Made by a program: the position numbers and the translations under genes. From JAWWOW01 sp033851265 (lineage in GTDB: Bacteria > Actinomycetota > Actinomycetes > JAWWOW01), in NCBI GenBank assembly GCA_033851265.1, contig JAWWOW010000003.1, positions 124,001-188,000 of the forward strand: a stretch of DNA of 64,000 nucleotides, in the 5' to 3' direction. Shown here piece by piece: positions 41,145-50,873 of the stretch. The notes beneath the pieces are model-generated. The model worked only from the letters and a program-made list of their open reading frames with translations, made no database searches and had not been told where the DNA came from. Numbering within the stretch: position 1 is the stretch's first letter; the number at the start of each line of letters is the position of its first letter.

Positions 41145-43345
41145 CGAGGAGCGGGCTCGACCGGGTCGTCGACGAACTCCGGCACGAGGTCGTCGTGCAG
41201 GTCGTCGGCTTCCAGTTGTACGTCGGGCAGCAACCGGTCGAGCCATGCCGGCATCCACCAGTTGGCCTTGCCGACGATCGCCATGAACGCGGGCACGAGA
41301 ACCGACCGGATGAGGAACGCGTCGAGGAACACCGCGAACGCGAAACTGATGCCGAACAGCTTGATCGCGCGTTCGCCGCCGAGTGCAAACGACCCGAAGA
41401 TGACGATCATGATCGCCGCAGCCGCCGTGATCACACGCCCGGTCGCGGCGAGCCCGCGGACGACAGCCGTGCCGTTGTCACGGGTGCGCACCCATTCCTC
41501 GTGAATGCGGGAGACGAGGAACACCTCGTAGTCCATCGAGAGGCCGAACAGGATCGCGAAGATCATGACGGGGAGGAACGGTTCGATCGGCCCGGTGCGA
41601 TCGACGCCGATGAGCGACGCGCCCCAGCCCCACTGGAAGATCGCGACGATCGCGCCGAGGGCGGCAGCGATCGAGAACAGGTTGAGGATTGCCGCCTTGA
41701 GTGGGATGAGCAAGCTTCTGAACACCGTCATCAGCAGCAGGAAGGACAGCAGGATGACGATGCCGATGAACTGCGGCAGCTTGTGCTTGAGCACGGTGGA
41801 GAAGTCTTCGAAGATCGCGGTGAGCCCGCCGACGTACACCGGGACGCTGGTGCCGCTGACGACACTCGGGATCACTTGGTTGCGCAGCCGCTGGAGCAGC
41901 TTCTCGGTCTCGACCGACTGCGGCGCGGTCGTCGGATAGATGGTCACGATCGCCGCCCGCTGGTCTGGTCCGTAGACCGGTGGGCTGACTGCCGCGACGC
42001 CGGGGACGCTGCGCAGCTGCTCCTCGAGGCGGTTGACCACATCTTTCGCTTGCGGTGATGCGCTCGTGTCGACAGCGATCGTGAACGGGCCGTTGAATCC
42101 CGGCCCGAAGCCGGCAGCAAGCAGGTCATAGGCCTTGCGTGTCGTCGCGGTCTTCGGGCCGTTGCCCTCGTCACTCACGCCCAGCCGAAGGTCGAAGAAC
42201 GGTATGCAGAGGACGACGATGATGCCCAGCGACACGGTCAACGACGACCACTTGTGCCGCTGCACCCACCGGGCCCAGCTACCCCACGAACCGGACAGCT
42301 CGGGGGCGTGCGGGCCCTCTGCGGCGAGTTGCCGTTGCTCGCGACGCGACAGCACGTGCCGGCCGAACAGCCCGATCATCGCGGGCAGCAATGACAGCGC
42401 GGCGAACATCGTGAGTGCGACGGCAACGGCCGCAGCAACAGCGAGCCCGTAAAGGAAGCTCACGCCGAGGGCGAACATGCCGAGAACGGAGATGCAGACC
42501 GTGATCCCGGCGAAGAGAACCGCGCGGCCGGAGGTGTTCACGGCGTTCGACACCGCGGCTTCTGGCTCCATGCCGCCCTGCACGTTCTGCCGGTATCGGG
42601 TGATGATGAACAGCGCGTAGTCGATGCCGGCGCCCAGTCCGATCAACGCTGCGAGCTGCGGGGCGAAGTCAGCGATGTGCATGACGTGGGTCAGCAGCAC
42701 GATGAGGAAGAGCCCACTACCGATGGCGAGGATCGCGGTGATGAGCGGCAGAGCCATCGCGAGGAGTGAACCGAACGCGATGAAAAGGATCACCGCAGCG
42801 GCAAGGACGCCAATGAGCTCGCTCGGTCCCGTCGAGGGTTGCTCGGTTTGCTGGATCGCTGAGCCACCGAGCTCGACCTGCAGTCCCGGCGCGCGAGCCG
42901 TCTTCGCGATCGAGATGACGCGCTTGACGACATCGAGGTCGACCTCAGGCCCGTTGTTGTCGAACGTCACCGTTGCGAACGCGGTCTTGCCATCGCGCGA
43001 GATCTGGTTGGCGTTGACCGGGTCGTAGGGGCTGCCGACGTCAGCGACGTGGTTGACCTGCCGGATCCGCGCCTGCATCGTCTCGACGCGTTCGCGCACC
43101 TGCTGATCGCGCACCGTGCCCTGATCGACGTGCACGACGATGCGGTCGGTCTCACCCGATTGCGTCGGGAACGCCGTCTCAAGGAGCTTGACCGCGCGCG
43201 TCGACTCGGTGTCGGGCAGCTGGAAGTCGGTGCTGTATTTGCTGCCGACCGTGCTGCTGATCACGCCAAGCCCGATGAGGCCGACTACCCAGCCGATGAC
43301 GACGAGCTTGCGGTGACGCAGGCACCAGCGCGCGAACGCGCCCAC
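41141..43345 (-). CDS. MMPL-family RND transporter
   Basis: A 734-aa membrane transporter with the usual two six-helix halves. G-A-G-I-D-Y-A-L-F-I-I-T-R-Y and G-L-S-M-D-Y-E-V-F-L-V-S-R are the paired proton-relay motifs, and the extracytoplasmic loops are of ordinary length, unlike the 998-aa MMPL nearby. Substrate unknown; export of lipids or hydrophobic compounds is typical. No adjacent regulator is evident. Confidence 0.9.
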   Translation of the reverse strand: MGAFARWCLRHRKLVVIGWVVGLIGLGVISSTVGSKYSTDFQLPDTESTRAVKLLETAFPTQSGETDRIVVHVDQGTVRDQQVRERVETMQARIRQVNHVADVGSPYDPVNANQISRDGKTAFATVTFDNNGPEVDLDVVKRVISIAKTARAPGLQVELGGSAIQQTEQPSTGPSELIGVLAAAVILFIAFGSLLAMALPLITAILAIGSGLFLIVLLTHVMHIADFAPQLAALIGLGAGIDYALFIITRYRQNVQGGMEPEAAVSNAVNTSGRAVLFAGITVCISVLGMFALGVSFLYGLAVAAAVAVALTMFAALSLLPAMIGLFGRHVLSRREQRQLAAEGPHAPELSGSWGSWARWVQRHKWSSLTVSLGIIVVLCIPFFDLRLGVSDEGNGPKTATTRKAYDLLAAGFGPGFNGPFTIAVDTSASPQAKDVVNRLEEQLRSVPGVAAVSPPVYGPDQRAAIVTIYPTTAPQSVETEKLLQRLRNQVIPSVVSGTSVPVYVGGLTAIFEDFSTVLKHKLPQFIGIVILLSFLLLMTVFRSLLIPLKAAILNLFSIAAALGAIVAIFQWGWGASLIGVDRTGPIEPFLPVMIFAILFGLSMDYEVFLVSRIHEEWVRTRDNGTAVVRGLAATGRVITAAAAIMIVIFGSFALGGERAIKLFGISFAFAVFLDAFLIRSVLVPAFMAIVGKANWWMPAWLDRLLPDVQLEADDLHDDLVPEFVDDPVEPAPR

Positions 43346-43409
43346 AACACACCCCCGGGGTCAGAGAAGGAATACACGCAATGGTCCCACGCGCCTGATT
43401 ACGGGCCGA

Positions 43410-44318
43410 TTACCGCGGCGCAAATGCCTCCAAGGCGTCCTCGGCACGACGCATCGACTCCTTCGGGTCCGCATCGACGTTACCGATCTCCGGGTCGAAG
43501 TTGAGATCGACGAACACCTCGGTGATGCCTTGGCCGGCGATCTCATCCAAGTCGGCCTTGATCTCGTCGTAGGAACCCGACAGCAGGCCGTCCCGCTGCT
43601 TGCGCACTTTGACGACACCGCGACAGATGAATCGGAGGTTGTCGGGATCGCGCCCAGCTTCGATTGCGCCGCTGCGGACCAGCTCGATCGACGGCGCCAG
43701 CGCTGACAGGTCGGCGCGGCTCGCGCTCACCCAGCCGTCGGCGAGCCGACCAGCTCGTCGCAGTGCGGGTTCACTCGACCCGCCGAGGATGAACGGCGGG
43801 CGCGGTTGCTGCACCGGCTTGGGCAGAACGTGCGCGTTCGCGATCTCGTAGAACTCGCCGTGGTAGTCGACCGGATCAGTCGTCATGATCGCGTCGAGTG
43901 CTTTGAGGAAGTCATCCATGCGCTTGCCACGCTTTTCGTACGGCGCCCCCGCGGCAGCGAACTCCTGCGGCGACCAGCCGAGCCCCACGCCGGCATCGAG
44001 TCGGCCCTTGCTGAGGACGTCGATAGTCGTGAACTGCTTCGCGAGCAAGAGTGGCGATAAGTACGGCGCGTTGACGATCGCTGATCCGAGACGGATACGC
44101 GTCGTCTCGCCGGCGAGGAAGGCAAGCGTGATTAATGGATCCAGAACGCTCTTGTAGACCGGCGCCCAGCGGTCACCCTCCGGAACAGCCGGGTAGATCA
44201 GCCGCTGGAACGTCCACACCCCGCTGTAGCCGAGCTCCTCCGCGCGCTGCGCGATCCGCACCTGGTTGTCCGGCGTCGCCCACGAACCAGCAACGGGTGC
44301 TGCAAATCCGATCTGCAT
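43410..44318 (-). CDS. LLM-class (F420-dependent type) oxidoreductase
   Basis: A 302-aa luciferase-like TIM-barrel oxidoreductase. F-A-A-P-V-A-G-S-W at the start, R-L-G-S-A-I-V-N-A-P, G-V-G-L-G-W-S-P-Q-E-F and P-F-I-L-G-G-S-S-E-P-A are characteristic of the F420-dependent TIGR03619-type group in actinobacteria. It could equally use FMN. It stands divergent to an SDR with a 44-bp gap; both may act in the same oxidative pathway. Confidence 0.87.
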   Translation of the reverse strand: MQIGFAAPVAGSWATPDNQVRIAQRAEELGYSGVWTFQRLIYPAVPEGDRWAPVYKSVLDPLITLAFLAGETTRIRLGSAIVNAPYLSPLLLAKQFTTIDVLSKGRLDAGVGLGWSPQEFAAAGAPYEKRGKRMDDFLKALDAIMTTDPVDYHGEFYEIANAHVLPKPVQQPRPPFILGGSSEPALRRAGRLADGWVSASRADLSALAPSIELVRSGAIEAGRDPDNLRFICRGVVKVRKQRDGLLSGSYDEIKADLDEIAGQGITEVFVDLNFDPEIGNVDADPKESMRRAEDALEAFAPR

Positions 44319-44362
44319 GTGCTTTGTCTACCCCATGAGCGTCACAGGTAAGTTGCTCGGCC

Positions 44363-45139
44363 ATGGATCTGAACGGAACCTCGGCCGTTGTCACTGGTGG
44401 CGCCTCCGGACTCGGCGCGGCGACCGCGCGGCTCCTTGCCGACAGCGGCGCGCGGGTGGTCATTGCGGACCTCAACGCCGACAAGGGTGAGGCGCTCGCG
44501 AAGGAGATCGACGCGACGTTCGTCAGCGTCGATGTCACGAACACCGAGCAGATCATTCAGGCCGTCGACACTGCTGTCGGCCTCGCGCCGCTCTGGTCGC
44601 TCGTCAACTGCGCCGGCACCGGTTGGGCCGCACGCACGATCGGCAAGGACGGGGAGTACGCGAGCGCGCACAACCTGGACCTCTACAAGAAGGTGCTCGA
44701 CATCAACTTGGTCGGCACCTTCGACGCCATCCGGATCGCAGCAACCGCGATGAGCCGCAACGAACCGGACAAGGACAGTCAGCGCGGAGCAATCGTCAAT
44801 ACCTCGTCGGCGGCCGCGGAGGACGGGCAAATCGGGCAGGCGGCGTACTCGAGCTCCAAGGGCGGCATCGTCGGTCTCACCCTGCCTGTCGCCCGCGACT
44901 TGTCCGTGATCGGCGTACGCGTCAACACGATCTTGCCCGGGCTCATCGACACACCTATATATGGGAGCGGTCCGGATGCGGAGGAGTTCAAGGCGCGCCT
45001 CGGCGAGCAGGTGCTGTTCCCGAAGCGACTCGGCTATCCCGAGGAGTTCGCGTCGATGGCGGTCGAGTTGCTCCGCAACAACTACATGAACGGCGCCTGC
45101 CTACGCCTGGACGCCGGGATCCGGATGCAGCCGAAATAG
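44363..45139 (+). CDS. Short-chain dehydrogenase, HSD17B10-like
   Basis: A 258-aa SDR. T-G-G-A-S-G-L-G at about 11-18 binds NAD, N-T-S-S-A-A-A supplies the serine and Y-S-S-S-K the tyrosine-lysine pair. The inserted D-G-Q-I-G-Q-A-A-Y and D-T-P-I-Y segments match type II 3-hydroxyacyl-CoA/17-beta-hydroxysteroid dehydrogenases. Oxidation of a hydroxyacyl-CoA or hydroxysteroid is likely but unproven. Confidence 0.87.
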   Translation: MDLNGTSAVVTGGASGLGAATARLLADSGARVVIADLNADKGEALAKEIDATFVSVDVTNTEQIIQAVDTAVGLAPLWSLVNCAGTGWAARTIGKDGEYASAHNLDLYKKVLDINLVGTFDAIRIAATAMSRNEPDKDSQRGAIVNTSSAAAEDGQIGQAAYSSSKGGIVGLTLPVARDLSVIGVRVNTILPGLIDTPIYGSGPDAEEFKARLGEQVLFPKRLGYPEEFASMAVELLRNNYMNGACLRLDAGIRMQPK

Positions 45140-45167
45140 TCGGAATCGGGTGTAGACTGAGGTCGAC

Positions 45168-45184
45168 CGAGTAAGCAGTACTCG
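45168..45184. repeat. Inverted repeat CGAGTA-N5-TACTCG
   Basis: Perfect six-base arms lie 28 nt after the SDR stop, within the 155-bp gap before the ANTAR gene. It could be an operator or a weak terminator; no T-run follows. The rest of this gap shows nothing I can assign. Confidence 0.4.
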
Positions 45185-45294
45185 CTCGGAATCATCTGCG
45201 GTGCCTCGCGCACACAGCAGGTTCTGCGTCGCCGTACTTAACGCTGGTGCCCCGACGGCAACCACGGCGGCGGCCGTAGATCGCGAAACCGCAA

Positions 45295-46020
45295 ATGACA
45301 GGCGATACGCCTGTGCCCTTCGCCGTTGCGCAGGCACTGGCAAAGACCTCAGCCCTCCTATTGGCCGACGACGACCTCGACCGACTCCTGGACGATCTCT
45401 GCACGTTGACCGCGGAGGCCATGCCAGGAATTACGTCCTGCGGGGTGACGCTCGCCCTCGACGGGCGACCGCGCGCACTTGCGTGGACCGACGAGCGGAC
45501 GAAGCACATCGACGACGTTCAGTACTTGGCAAGTGACGGGCCCTGCGTCGAGGCATTGGCCACCGGTGAGGTCGTGACGATGAACGACCTGACGCAAGAG
45601 ACACGCTGGCCAGCGTTCCGCGGTGGGGTCGACTCACAGGACTTCCGGTGTTCCATGTCGTTGCCGCTCGCGAGCGGCGAAGGGCCCATCGGCGTCCTCA
45701 ACTGCTATGGCGACGCGCCGTACGAGTACGACACAGCCGATCGTAAGATCGGCGCGCTCTTCGCATCGCAAGTTGCGAACGCAGTGACCGCTTCCATGCG
45801 CTACACGTCGCAGGTCGAGCTGAGTGAGCAGCTACAGCAAGCGCTGGCGAGTCGTGCGGTCATCGATCAGGCGATTGGGATCCTCATCGCGCAGAACGGC
45901 TGCATGCCGGAGGAGGGCTTTGACATGTTGCGCAAGGCCTCCCAGCGGTCGAACACCAAACTGCGTGATGTCGCGACGAGCATCGTGGACGGTGCCACCA
46001 AGCGAACGGCGTCCGACTAG
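45295..46020 (+). CDS. GAF-ANTAR RNA-binding regulator
   Basis: A 241-aa regulator. A GAF domain (about 15-160) includes V-Q-Y-L-A-S-D-G-P-C-V-E-A, S-L-P-L and G-V-L-N-C-Y-G. The C-terminal ANTAR domain (about 175-232) has A-S-R-A-V-I-D-Q-A-I-G-I-L-I-A-Q-N-G-C and F-D-M-L-R-K-A-S-Q. ANTAR proteins bind tandem hexaloop RNA hairpins to block transcription termination. ATG 45295 has no evident Shine-Dalgarno sequence. Confidence 0.87.
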   Translation: MTGDTPVPFAVAQALAKTSALLLADDDLDRLLDDLCTLTAEAMPGITSCGVTLALDGRPRALAWTDERTKHIDDVQYLASDGPCVEALATGEVVTMNDLTQETRWPAFRGGVDSQDFRCSMSLPLASGEGPIGVLNCYGDAPYEYDTADRKIGALFASQVANAVTASMRYTSQVELSEQLQQALASRAVIDQAIGILIAQNGCMPEEGFDMLRKASQRSNTKLRDVATSIVDGATKRTASD

Positions 46021-46029
46021 CCTTCGCAC

Positions 46030-46860
46030 ATGCGCACGGCGTGGGACGGCGACGACGGCGCCCGGTGGGCACTGAACGAAGCCGAACACGACAAGTCGAC
46101 GCAGCACTTCCGCGCGCACTTCATCGAGACGGCGCAGATCAAGCCGAGCATGCGCGTACTCGACTTCGGCTGCGGATGTGGAGCGACGACACGCGAGGCC
46201 GCACGTCGTGCGGTCGACGGCCTCGTCGTCGGCGCGGACATCTCCTCGCCGATGGTGGATCGAGCCCGGGAGCTAGCCGCCGCGGAGGGTCTGGACACCA
46301 TCGAGTTCCGGCGCGGTGACGTGCAGACCGCGACCTTTGAGGACGCGGCGTACGACGTCGTGATGAGCCAATTCGGCTCGATGTTCTTCGACGACAAAGT
46401 CGAAGCGTTCAGCAATCTGCGCAACGCCGCCCGACCAGGAGCCCGACTGCATCTGCTCGCCTGGCCACCGCGCGACCCCACGGATTGGACGAGTCAACTC
46501 GCGGACGCACTCGCGTTCGGACGTGATCTCAGCGGCGAGCTGCCGGTTGTCGGGCAACCGGGCCCGCTGGGACTCGCCGACGTCGCGCAGAGCACCGCGT
46601 GGTTGACCGATGCGGGGTGGATTGACGTCGACGTGGAGTCGATACGGCTGCCGATTGTGTACGCCGACATCGACACCGCGGTCGATCACATGAGCAATTT
46701 CGGTCGAGCGTATGACCTGATGCAGGGCCTCGACACGCAGCAACGCCCGCTCGCCCTCGAGCGGCTACGCGCGTTGATCACGAGCCATGCAACCCACCAG
46801 GGCGTCCGTATCGAGCGCGACGTCCTGCTCTACCGAGCGCGCCGGCCAGACGTAGACTGA
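46030..46860 (+). CDS. SAM-dependent methyltransferase
   Basis: A 276-aa class I methyltransferase with an intact motif I, V-L-D-F-G-C-G-C-G-A-T-T (about 43-54), then V-V-G-A-D-I-S and Y-D-V-V-M-S-Q-F-G. The M-F-F-D-D-K-V-E-A-F-S-N-L-R segment is common in UbiE/PF13649-like enzymes. It follows the ANTAR gene by 9 nt. Substrate unknown. Confidence 0.82.
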   Translation: MRTAWDGDDGARWALNEAEHDKSTQHFRAHFIETAQIKPSMRVLDFGCGCGATTREAARRAVDGLVVGADISSPMVDRARELAAAEGLDTIEFRRGDVQTATFEDAAYDVVMSQFGSMFFDDKVEAFSNLRNAARPGARLHLLAWPPRDPTDWTSQLADALAFGRDLSGELPVVGQPGPLGLADVAQSTAWLTDAGWIDVDVESIRLPIVYADIDTAVDHMSNFGRAYDLMQGLDTQQRPLALERLRALITSHATHQGVRIERDVLLYRARRPDVD

Positions 46861-46913
46861 TGACCGCCGGCAGTCGCTGGCCGTTCTCCTCTTCCCCAGT
46901 CTGGAGTCTCGCT

Positions 46914-48788
46914 GTGCTCGCCCGCCAAGACCTGCGCAACGTCGCGATCGTTGCGCACGTCGACCACGGCAAGACAACGCTTGTCGACGCGATGTTGTGG
47001 CAGTCAGGTGCCTTCTCGACGCATCAAGCCGATGAGGGCTCAGTGCAAGAGCGGGTCATGGACTCGATGGACCTCGAACGTGAAAAGGGCATCACGATCC
47101 TCGCCAAGAACACAGCGGTACGCCGCGGCGACGTGACCATCAACATCATCGACACACCTGGACACGCCGACTTCGGCGGTGAGGTCGAGCGCGGACTGTC
47201 GATGGTCGACGGCGTACTCCTGCTGGTTGACGCGTCGGAAGGCCCGCTGCCGCAGACGCGGTTCGTGCTGCGCAAGGCGCTGGAAGCGCGCCTGCCGGTG
47301 GTGTTGGTCGTCAACAAGGTCGACCGTTCCGACGCACGGATCGCGGAAGTCGTCGACGAGACCTACGAGCTGTTCCTCGACCTCGACGCTGACGAGTCGC
47401 AGATCGAGTTCCCGATTGTCTACGCATCGGCCCGTGCGGGGCGCGCGTCCGTGACTCGACCGGCCAACGGTGTGATGCCGGACAGCGCGGACTTGCAACC
47501 GTTGTTCGACGTCCTCCTGGCGACCGTACCGCCGCCGTCGTACGACGAGAACGCACCGCTGCAGGCACACGTCACCAACCTCGACGCATCGCCGTACCTC
47601 GGTCGGCTTGCGCTCTGCCGTGTCTACAACGGCACGATGAGTAAAGGGCAGCAGGTTGCGTGGTGTCGTGCCGACGGGTCGATCGAGCGGGTGAAGCTCA
47701 CCGAGCTATTGATGACCGAGGCGTTGGAGCGCGTGCCCGCAGAGTCGGCCGGGCCCGGTGACATCGTCGCGATCGCGGGCATCCCCGAGATCACGATCGG
47801 GGAGACACTGGCGGACCCCGACGACCCGCGGCCGTTGCCGGTCATCACGATCGACGAACCGTCGCTGTCGATGACAGTCGGTATCAACACCGCGCCGCTT
47901 GCAGGACAGTCGGGGTCGAAGCTCACCGCACGGCTCGTCAAGAGCCGCCTTGATCAGGAGCTTGTCGGCAACGTCTCGATCCGTGTGCTGCCCACCGACC
48001 GTCCGGACACATGGGAAGTGCAGGGCCGCGGCGAGCTGCAGCTTGCAGTGCTGGTCGAGATCATGCGGCGCGAAGGGTTCGAGCTGACTGTTGGTAAGCC
48101 GCAGGTCGTCACCCGGGTGGTGGACGGGAAGATTCACGAGCCAATGGAACGGCTGACGATCGATGCACCATCGGATTACCAAGGTGTGCTGATCCAGCTG
48201 ATGGCGCTGCGCAAGGGTCGACTGGAGCAGATGGTCGATCACGGCACGGGCTGGATCCGGATGGAGTACATCGTGCCGGCGCGCGGGCTCATCGGTTTCC
48301 GCACCGAGTTCCTCACCGAGACGCGGGGGACCGGGTTGCTGCATCACGTGCACGAGCGTTACGAGCCGTGGCACGGAGACTTGCGCACGCGACCGACGGG
48401 CTCATTGGTTGCCGATCGTCGTGGTGCTGCGACCGGGTTCGCGCTCGCGAACCTGCAGGAACGCGGCACGATGTTCGTCGGCCCGAACACCGAGGTCTAC
48501 GAGGGAATGATCGTCGGTGAGAACGCCCGGTCGGATGACATGGACGTCAACCCGACCAAGGAGAAGAAGCTCACAAACATGCGCCAGTCCACCGGCGATG
48601 TGCTCGTGCCGTTGATCCCGCACAAGCAGCTGTCGCTCGAGCAGGCGCTGGAGTTCTGCCGCGAGGACGAGTGCGTTGAGGTGACTCCGGCCACGGTGCG
48701 GCTGCGCAAGGTGGTGCTGCCGGCCAACGAGCGCGAGCGTTCGCGCGGCCGTCGCGCAAAGGCAGCCCTGGCCGAGTCATCGACGTGA
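46914..48788 (+). CDS. typA: Translational GTPase TypA/BipA
   Basis: A 624-aa ribosome-binding GTPase. G1 is A-H-V-D-H-G-K-T-T-L (about 14-23), G2 region E-K-G-I-T-I, G3 D-T-P-G-H-A-D-F and G4 N-K-V-D. Elongation-factor-like domains follow, with the TypA-typical C-terminus (G-R-R-A-K-A-A-L-A-E). GTG 46914 is preceded by GGAG; an open frame to 46860 adds 18 unlikely residues. TypA assists 50S assembly and stress adaptation. Confidence 0.95.
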   Translation: MLARQDLRNVAIVAHVDHGKTTLVDAMLWQSGAFSTHQADEGSVQERVMDSMDLEREKGITILAKNTAVRRGDVTINIIDTPGHADFGGEVERGLSMVDGVLLLVDASEGPLPQTRFVLRKALEARLPVVLVVNKVDRSDARIAEVVDETYELFLDLDADESQIEFPIVYASARAGRASVTRPANGVMPDSADLQPLFDVLLATVPPPSYDENAPLQAHVTNLDASPYLGRLALCRVYNGTMSKGQQVAWCRADGSIERVKLTELLMTEALERVPAESAGPGDIVAIAGIPEITIGETLADPDDPRPLPVITIDEPSLSMTVGINTAPLAGQSGSKLTARLVKSRLDQELVGNVSIRVLPTDRPDTWEVQGRGELQLAVLVEIMRREGFELTVGKPQVVTRVVDGKIHEPMERLTIDAPSDYQGVLIQLMALRKGRLEQMVDHGTGWIRMEYIVPARGLIGFRTEFLTETRGTGLLHHVHERYEPWHGDLRTRPTGSLVADRRGAATGFALANLQERGTMFVGPNTEVYEGMIVGENARSDDMDVNPTKEKKLTNMRQSTGDVLVPLIPHKQLSLEQALEFCREDECVEVTPATVRLRKVVLPANERERSRGRRAKAALAESST

Positions 48789-48796
48789 TCTACCTC

Positions 48797-48939
48797 GGTG
48801 GAGTCATTGATTCCACCTCGGGGGGAAGTCCACCCTCCGCCCTCTGCTCTGGCTAATACCGCGGTCCAGAGCGCTCTGACCCGCACGCTGACGCAGAGCG
48901 CTCTGGCTAGTAGTGCGGGCCAGAGCAGAGGCCGACGGA
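48797..48939. repeat. Palindrome cluster after typA
   Basis: GGTGGA/TCCACC (48797-48817) is followed by perfect 13-base arms CCTCTGCTCTGGC (48841-48853) and GCCAGAGCAGAGG (48919-48931), with outer CCTCCG/CGGAGG. Between them lie two further palindromes built on CAGAGCGCTCTG (48861-48884 and 48894-48905). CAGAGC/GCTCTG occurs six or more times in about 90 nt. No T-run marks it as a simple terminator; it resembles a compound REP/cruciform element. The rest of the gap to 49086 holds nothing assignable. Confidence 0.65.
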
Positions 48940-49086
48940 GGTAAGGCGCCGGTGCGGTTGTGCGGGTGCGGCCCGCGTACCCGGCCGATCTTCCGCTAGT
49001 CCGTTTGCGGGCATAGCGACGCGGGCGTGGAACCGATGACTCACAAGTCATTCCCAGCACCGCGCACGACCGTCATAGGACGCAAC

Positions 49087-49353
49087 ATGGGTCTCTTCAA
49101 GCACGACTCGGACGCCCGCCTCGACCGGCTCGCCATGCATCTCGGGTTGACCATGCGCCTGCTCGAGAACGGCAGCGTTGGCATCTCGGTCAAGGATCAG
49201 CTGCGCGCCCTCAATGCGGCGCTCGATGACGTCGTCGACGATGACGAACTCAAAGACGGTGCGTTCGTGCAGCGCGTCGTCCCCCTTGCCGGTGAGGCGC
49301 AGGTGCCACAGCAGCGTCTCTTCCACGCCGTGGACACCCGCGCCTCTGCCTAG
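49087..49353 (+). CDS. Small protein of unknown function
   Basis: An 88-aa protein beginning G-L-F-K-H-D-S-D-A-R-L-D-R-L-A-M-H. It is mostly helical and acidic in the middle (L-D-D-V-V-D-D-D-E-L). AGGA precedes ATG 49087; an open frame from GTG 49027 adds 20 residues but lacks a ribosome-binding site. No family recognised. Confidence 0.55.
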   Translation: MGLFKHDSDARLDRLAMHLGLTMRLLENGSVGISVKDQLRALNAALDDVVDDDELKDGAFVQRVVPLAGEAQVPQQRLFHAVDTRASA

Positions 49354-49385
49354 CCCTGTCGTACCCCGGTGAAACAATCCACCGC

Positions 49386-50873
49386 ATGACGACGACGACG
49401 ACGACCGACAGCCCCGCCTACTCCGCAGATCCACGACGATGGAAGGCGCTCGGCGTTCTGGCGCTCGTGCAGTTCATGCTCATCCTCGACGTCACCGTCG
49501 TCAACGTCGCGCTGCCGCGCATCCAGCACGATCTCGACTTCTCCCGGACCGGGCTCGCCTGGGTGGTGAATGGTTACGTGCTGATGGCCGGTGGGCTGTT
49601 GCTGCTCGGCGGCCGGATGGCCGACATCGTCGGCCGGCGTCGGCTGTTCCTCTGGGGCACCGCGCTGTTCGCTCTCGCCTCTGCGCTGTGCGGAGCCGCG
49701 GCCAACTCCGGGATGCTCGTCGGTGCGCGCTTTCTCCAAGGTGCGGGTGAGGCCTTGGCGGCGCCCGCGGCGTTCGGGCTGATCGCGTTGCTCTTCCCTG
49801 ACCCGCGTGAGCGCATGAAGGCACTCGGCGTCTGGGGCGGTGTCGCTGGACTCGGTGGCACATCCGGCACGGTCATCTCCGGCGTGCTCGTCGACCTGGT
49901 GTCGTGGCGCTGGATCTTCTTCATCAATCTTCCGGTCGCAGTGTTCGCTCTGCTCGTCGTGCCGCGGTTGGTGTCAGAAAGCCGGATGGTGCGCGAGCAC
50001 GGCAAGATCGACTACACCGGTGCGGTCACCGCGACCGGCGGGCTCATCGCGATTGTCTACGGCATCTTGCAGGCGGCCGAGCATCCGTGGGGCTCCTCCA
50101 ATGTCCTGTTGCCGTTGTTCGGTGGCATCGCCTTGCTCGGGGTGATGGTCGCCGTCGAGGCGCGATCGGAATCCCCGCTGATCCCGTTGCGGTTCTTCAC
50201 CAACCGCACGCGCGTGGTCACCAACTTCGTGACGCTGTTCTTCTCCGCATCGTTCTTCTCCTACTTCTTCATGCTCACGTTGTGGATGCAGCAGGTGCAC
50301 GGCTGGACGCCCTTGCGGGCCGGGCTCGCCTATCTCCCGTTCGGGCTCAGCATCGGCGCCGGAATCGGCATCAGTACGGCGCTCATGCCGAAGCTCGGTG
50401 TGAAGGTCCTGCTCGCGGTTGGGTTCTTCGGCTGCGCCGTCGGGTTGTTCCTGACGAGCATGCTCGACGTGAGCTCGTCGTACGTCTCGGATGTGATGCC
50501 GGGGATGATCGTGCTCGGGTTCTTCTCTGGCAAGTCGTTCCCGGCGATCGGCAACGCCTCGGTGCACGAGGTGACCGGTCAGGACGCGTCGCTGGCCTCC
50601 GGCGTACAGAACGCCGTGCAGCAGATCGGCGGTGCGCTGGGGTTGTCGGTGCTGGTCACGTTCGCGATCAGGCACGCCAACGGCGAGATCGGTCGTGGTG
50701 TTGCGGACGCGGTGGCGCGCACCGACGGGTTCCAGCTCGCCTACCGGATCGGCACGGTCTTGCTCGCCATCGGTGGTGTGCTCGTGCTGTTGCTGCTCGA
50801 GCACGTGGTGGCGGAGCCGCGTGAACCCGAGGCCGAAGTCGGCGCACCGGTCGCCGCTAGAGCCGGGCGCTGA
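49386..50873 (+). CDS. MFS drug:H+ antiporter, DHA2 family (14 TM)
   Basis: A 495-aa transporter with about 14 helices. V-L-A-L-V-Q-F-M-L-I-L-D-V-T-V-V-N-V-A-L-P is the DHA2 opening, G-G-R-M-A-D-I-V-G-R-R-R motif A, and S-W-R-W-I-F-F-I-N-L-P-V the typical helix-5 region. It likely exports a cationic or lipophilic compound. The 3' end overlaps the convergent oxidoreductase gene by 17 nt. Confidence 0.92.
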   Translation: MTTTTTTDSPAYSADPRRWKALGVLALVQFMLILDVTVVNVALPRIQHDLDFSRTGLAWVVNGYVLMAGGLLLLGGRMADIVGRRRLFLWGTALFALASALCGAAANSGMLVGARFLQGAGEALAAPAAFGLIALLFPDPRERMKALGVWGGVAGLGGTSGTVISGVLVDLVSWRWIFFINLPVAVFALLVVPRLVSESRMVREHGKIDYTGAVTATGGLIAIVYGILQAAEHPWGSSNVLLPLFGGIALLGVMVAVEARSESPLIPLRFFTNRTRVVTNFVTLFFSASFFSYFFMLTLWMQQVHGWTPLRAGLAYLPFGLSIGAGIGISTALMPKLGVKVLLAVGFFGCAVGLFLTSMLDVSSSYVSDVMPGMIVLGFFSGKSFPAIGNASVHEVTGQDASLASGVQNAVQQIGGALGLSVLVTFAIRHANGEIGRGVADAVARTDGFQLAYRIGTVLLAIGGVLVLLLLEHVVAEPREPEAEVGAPVAARAGR

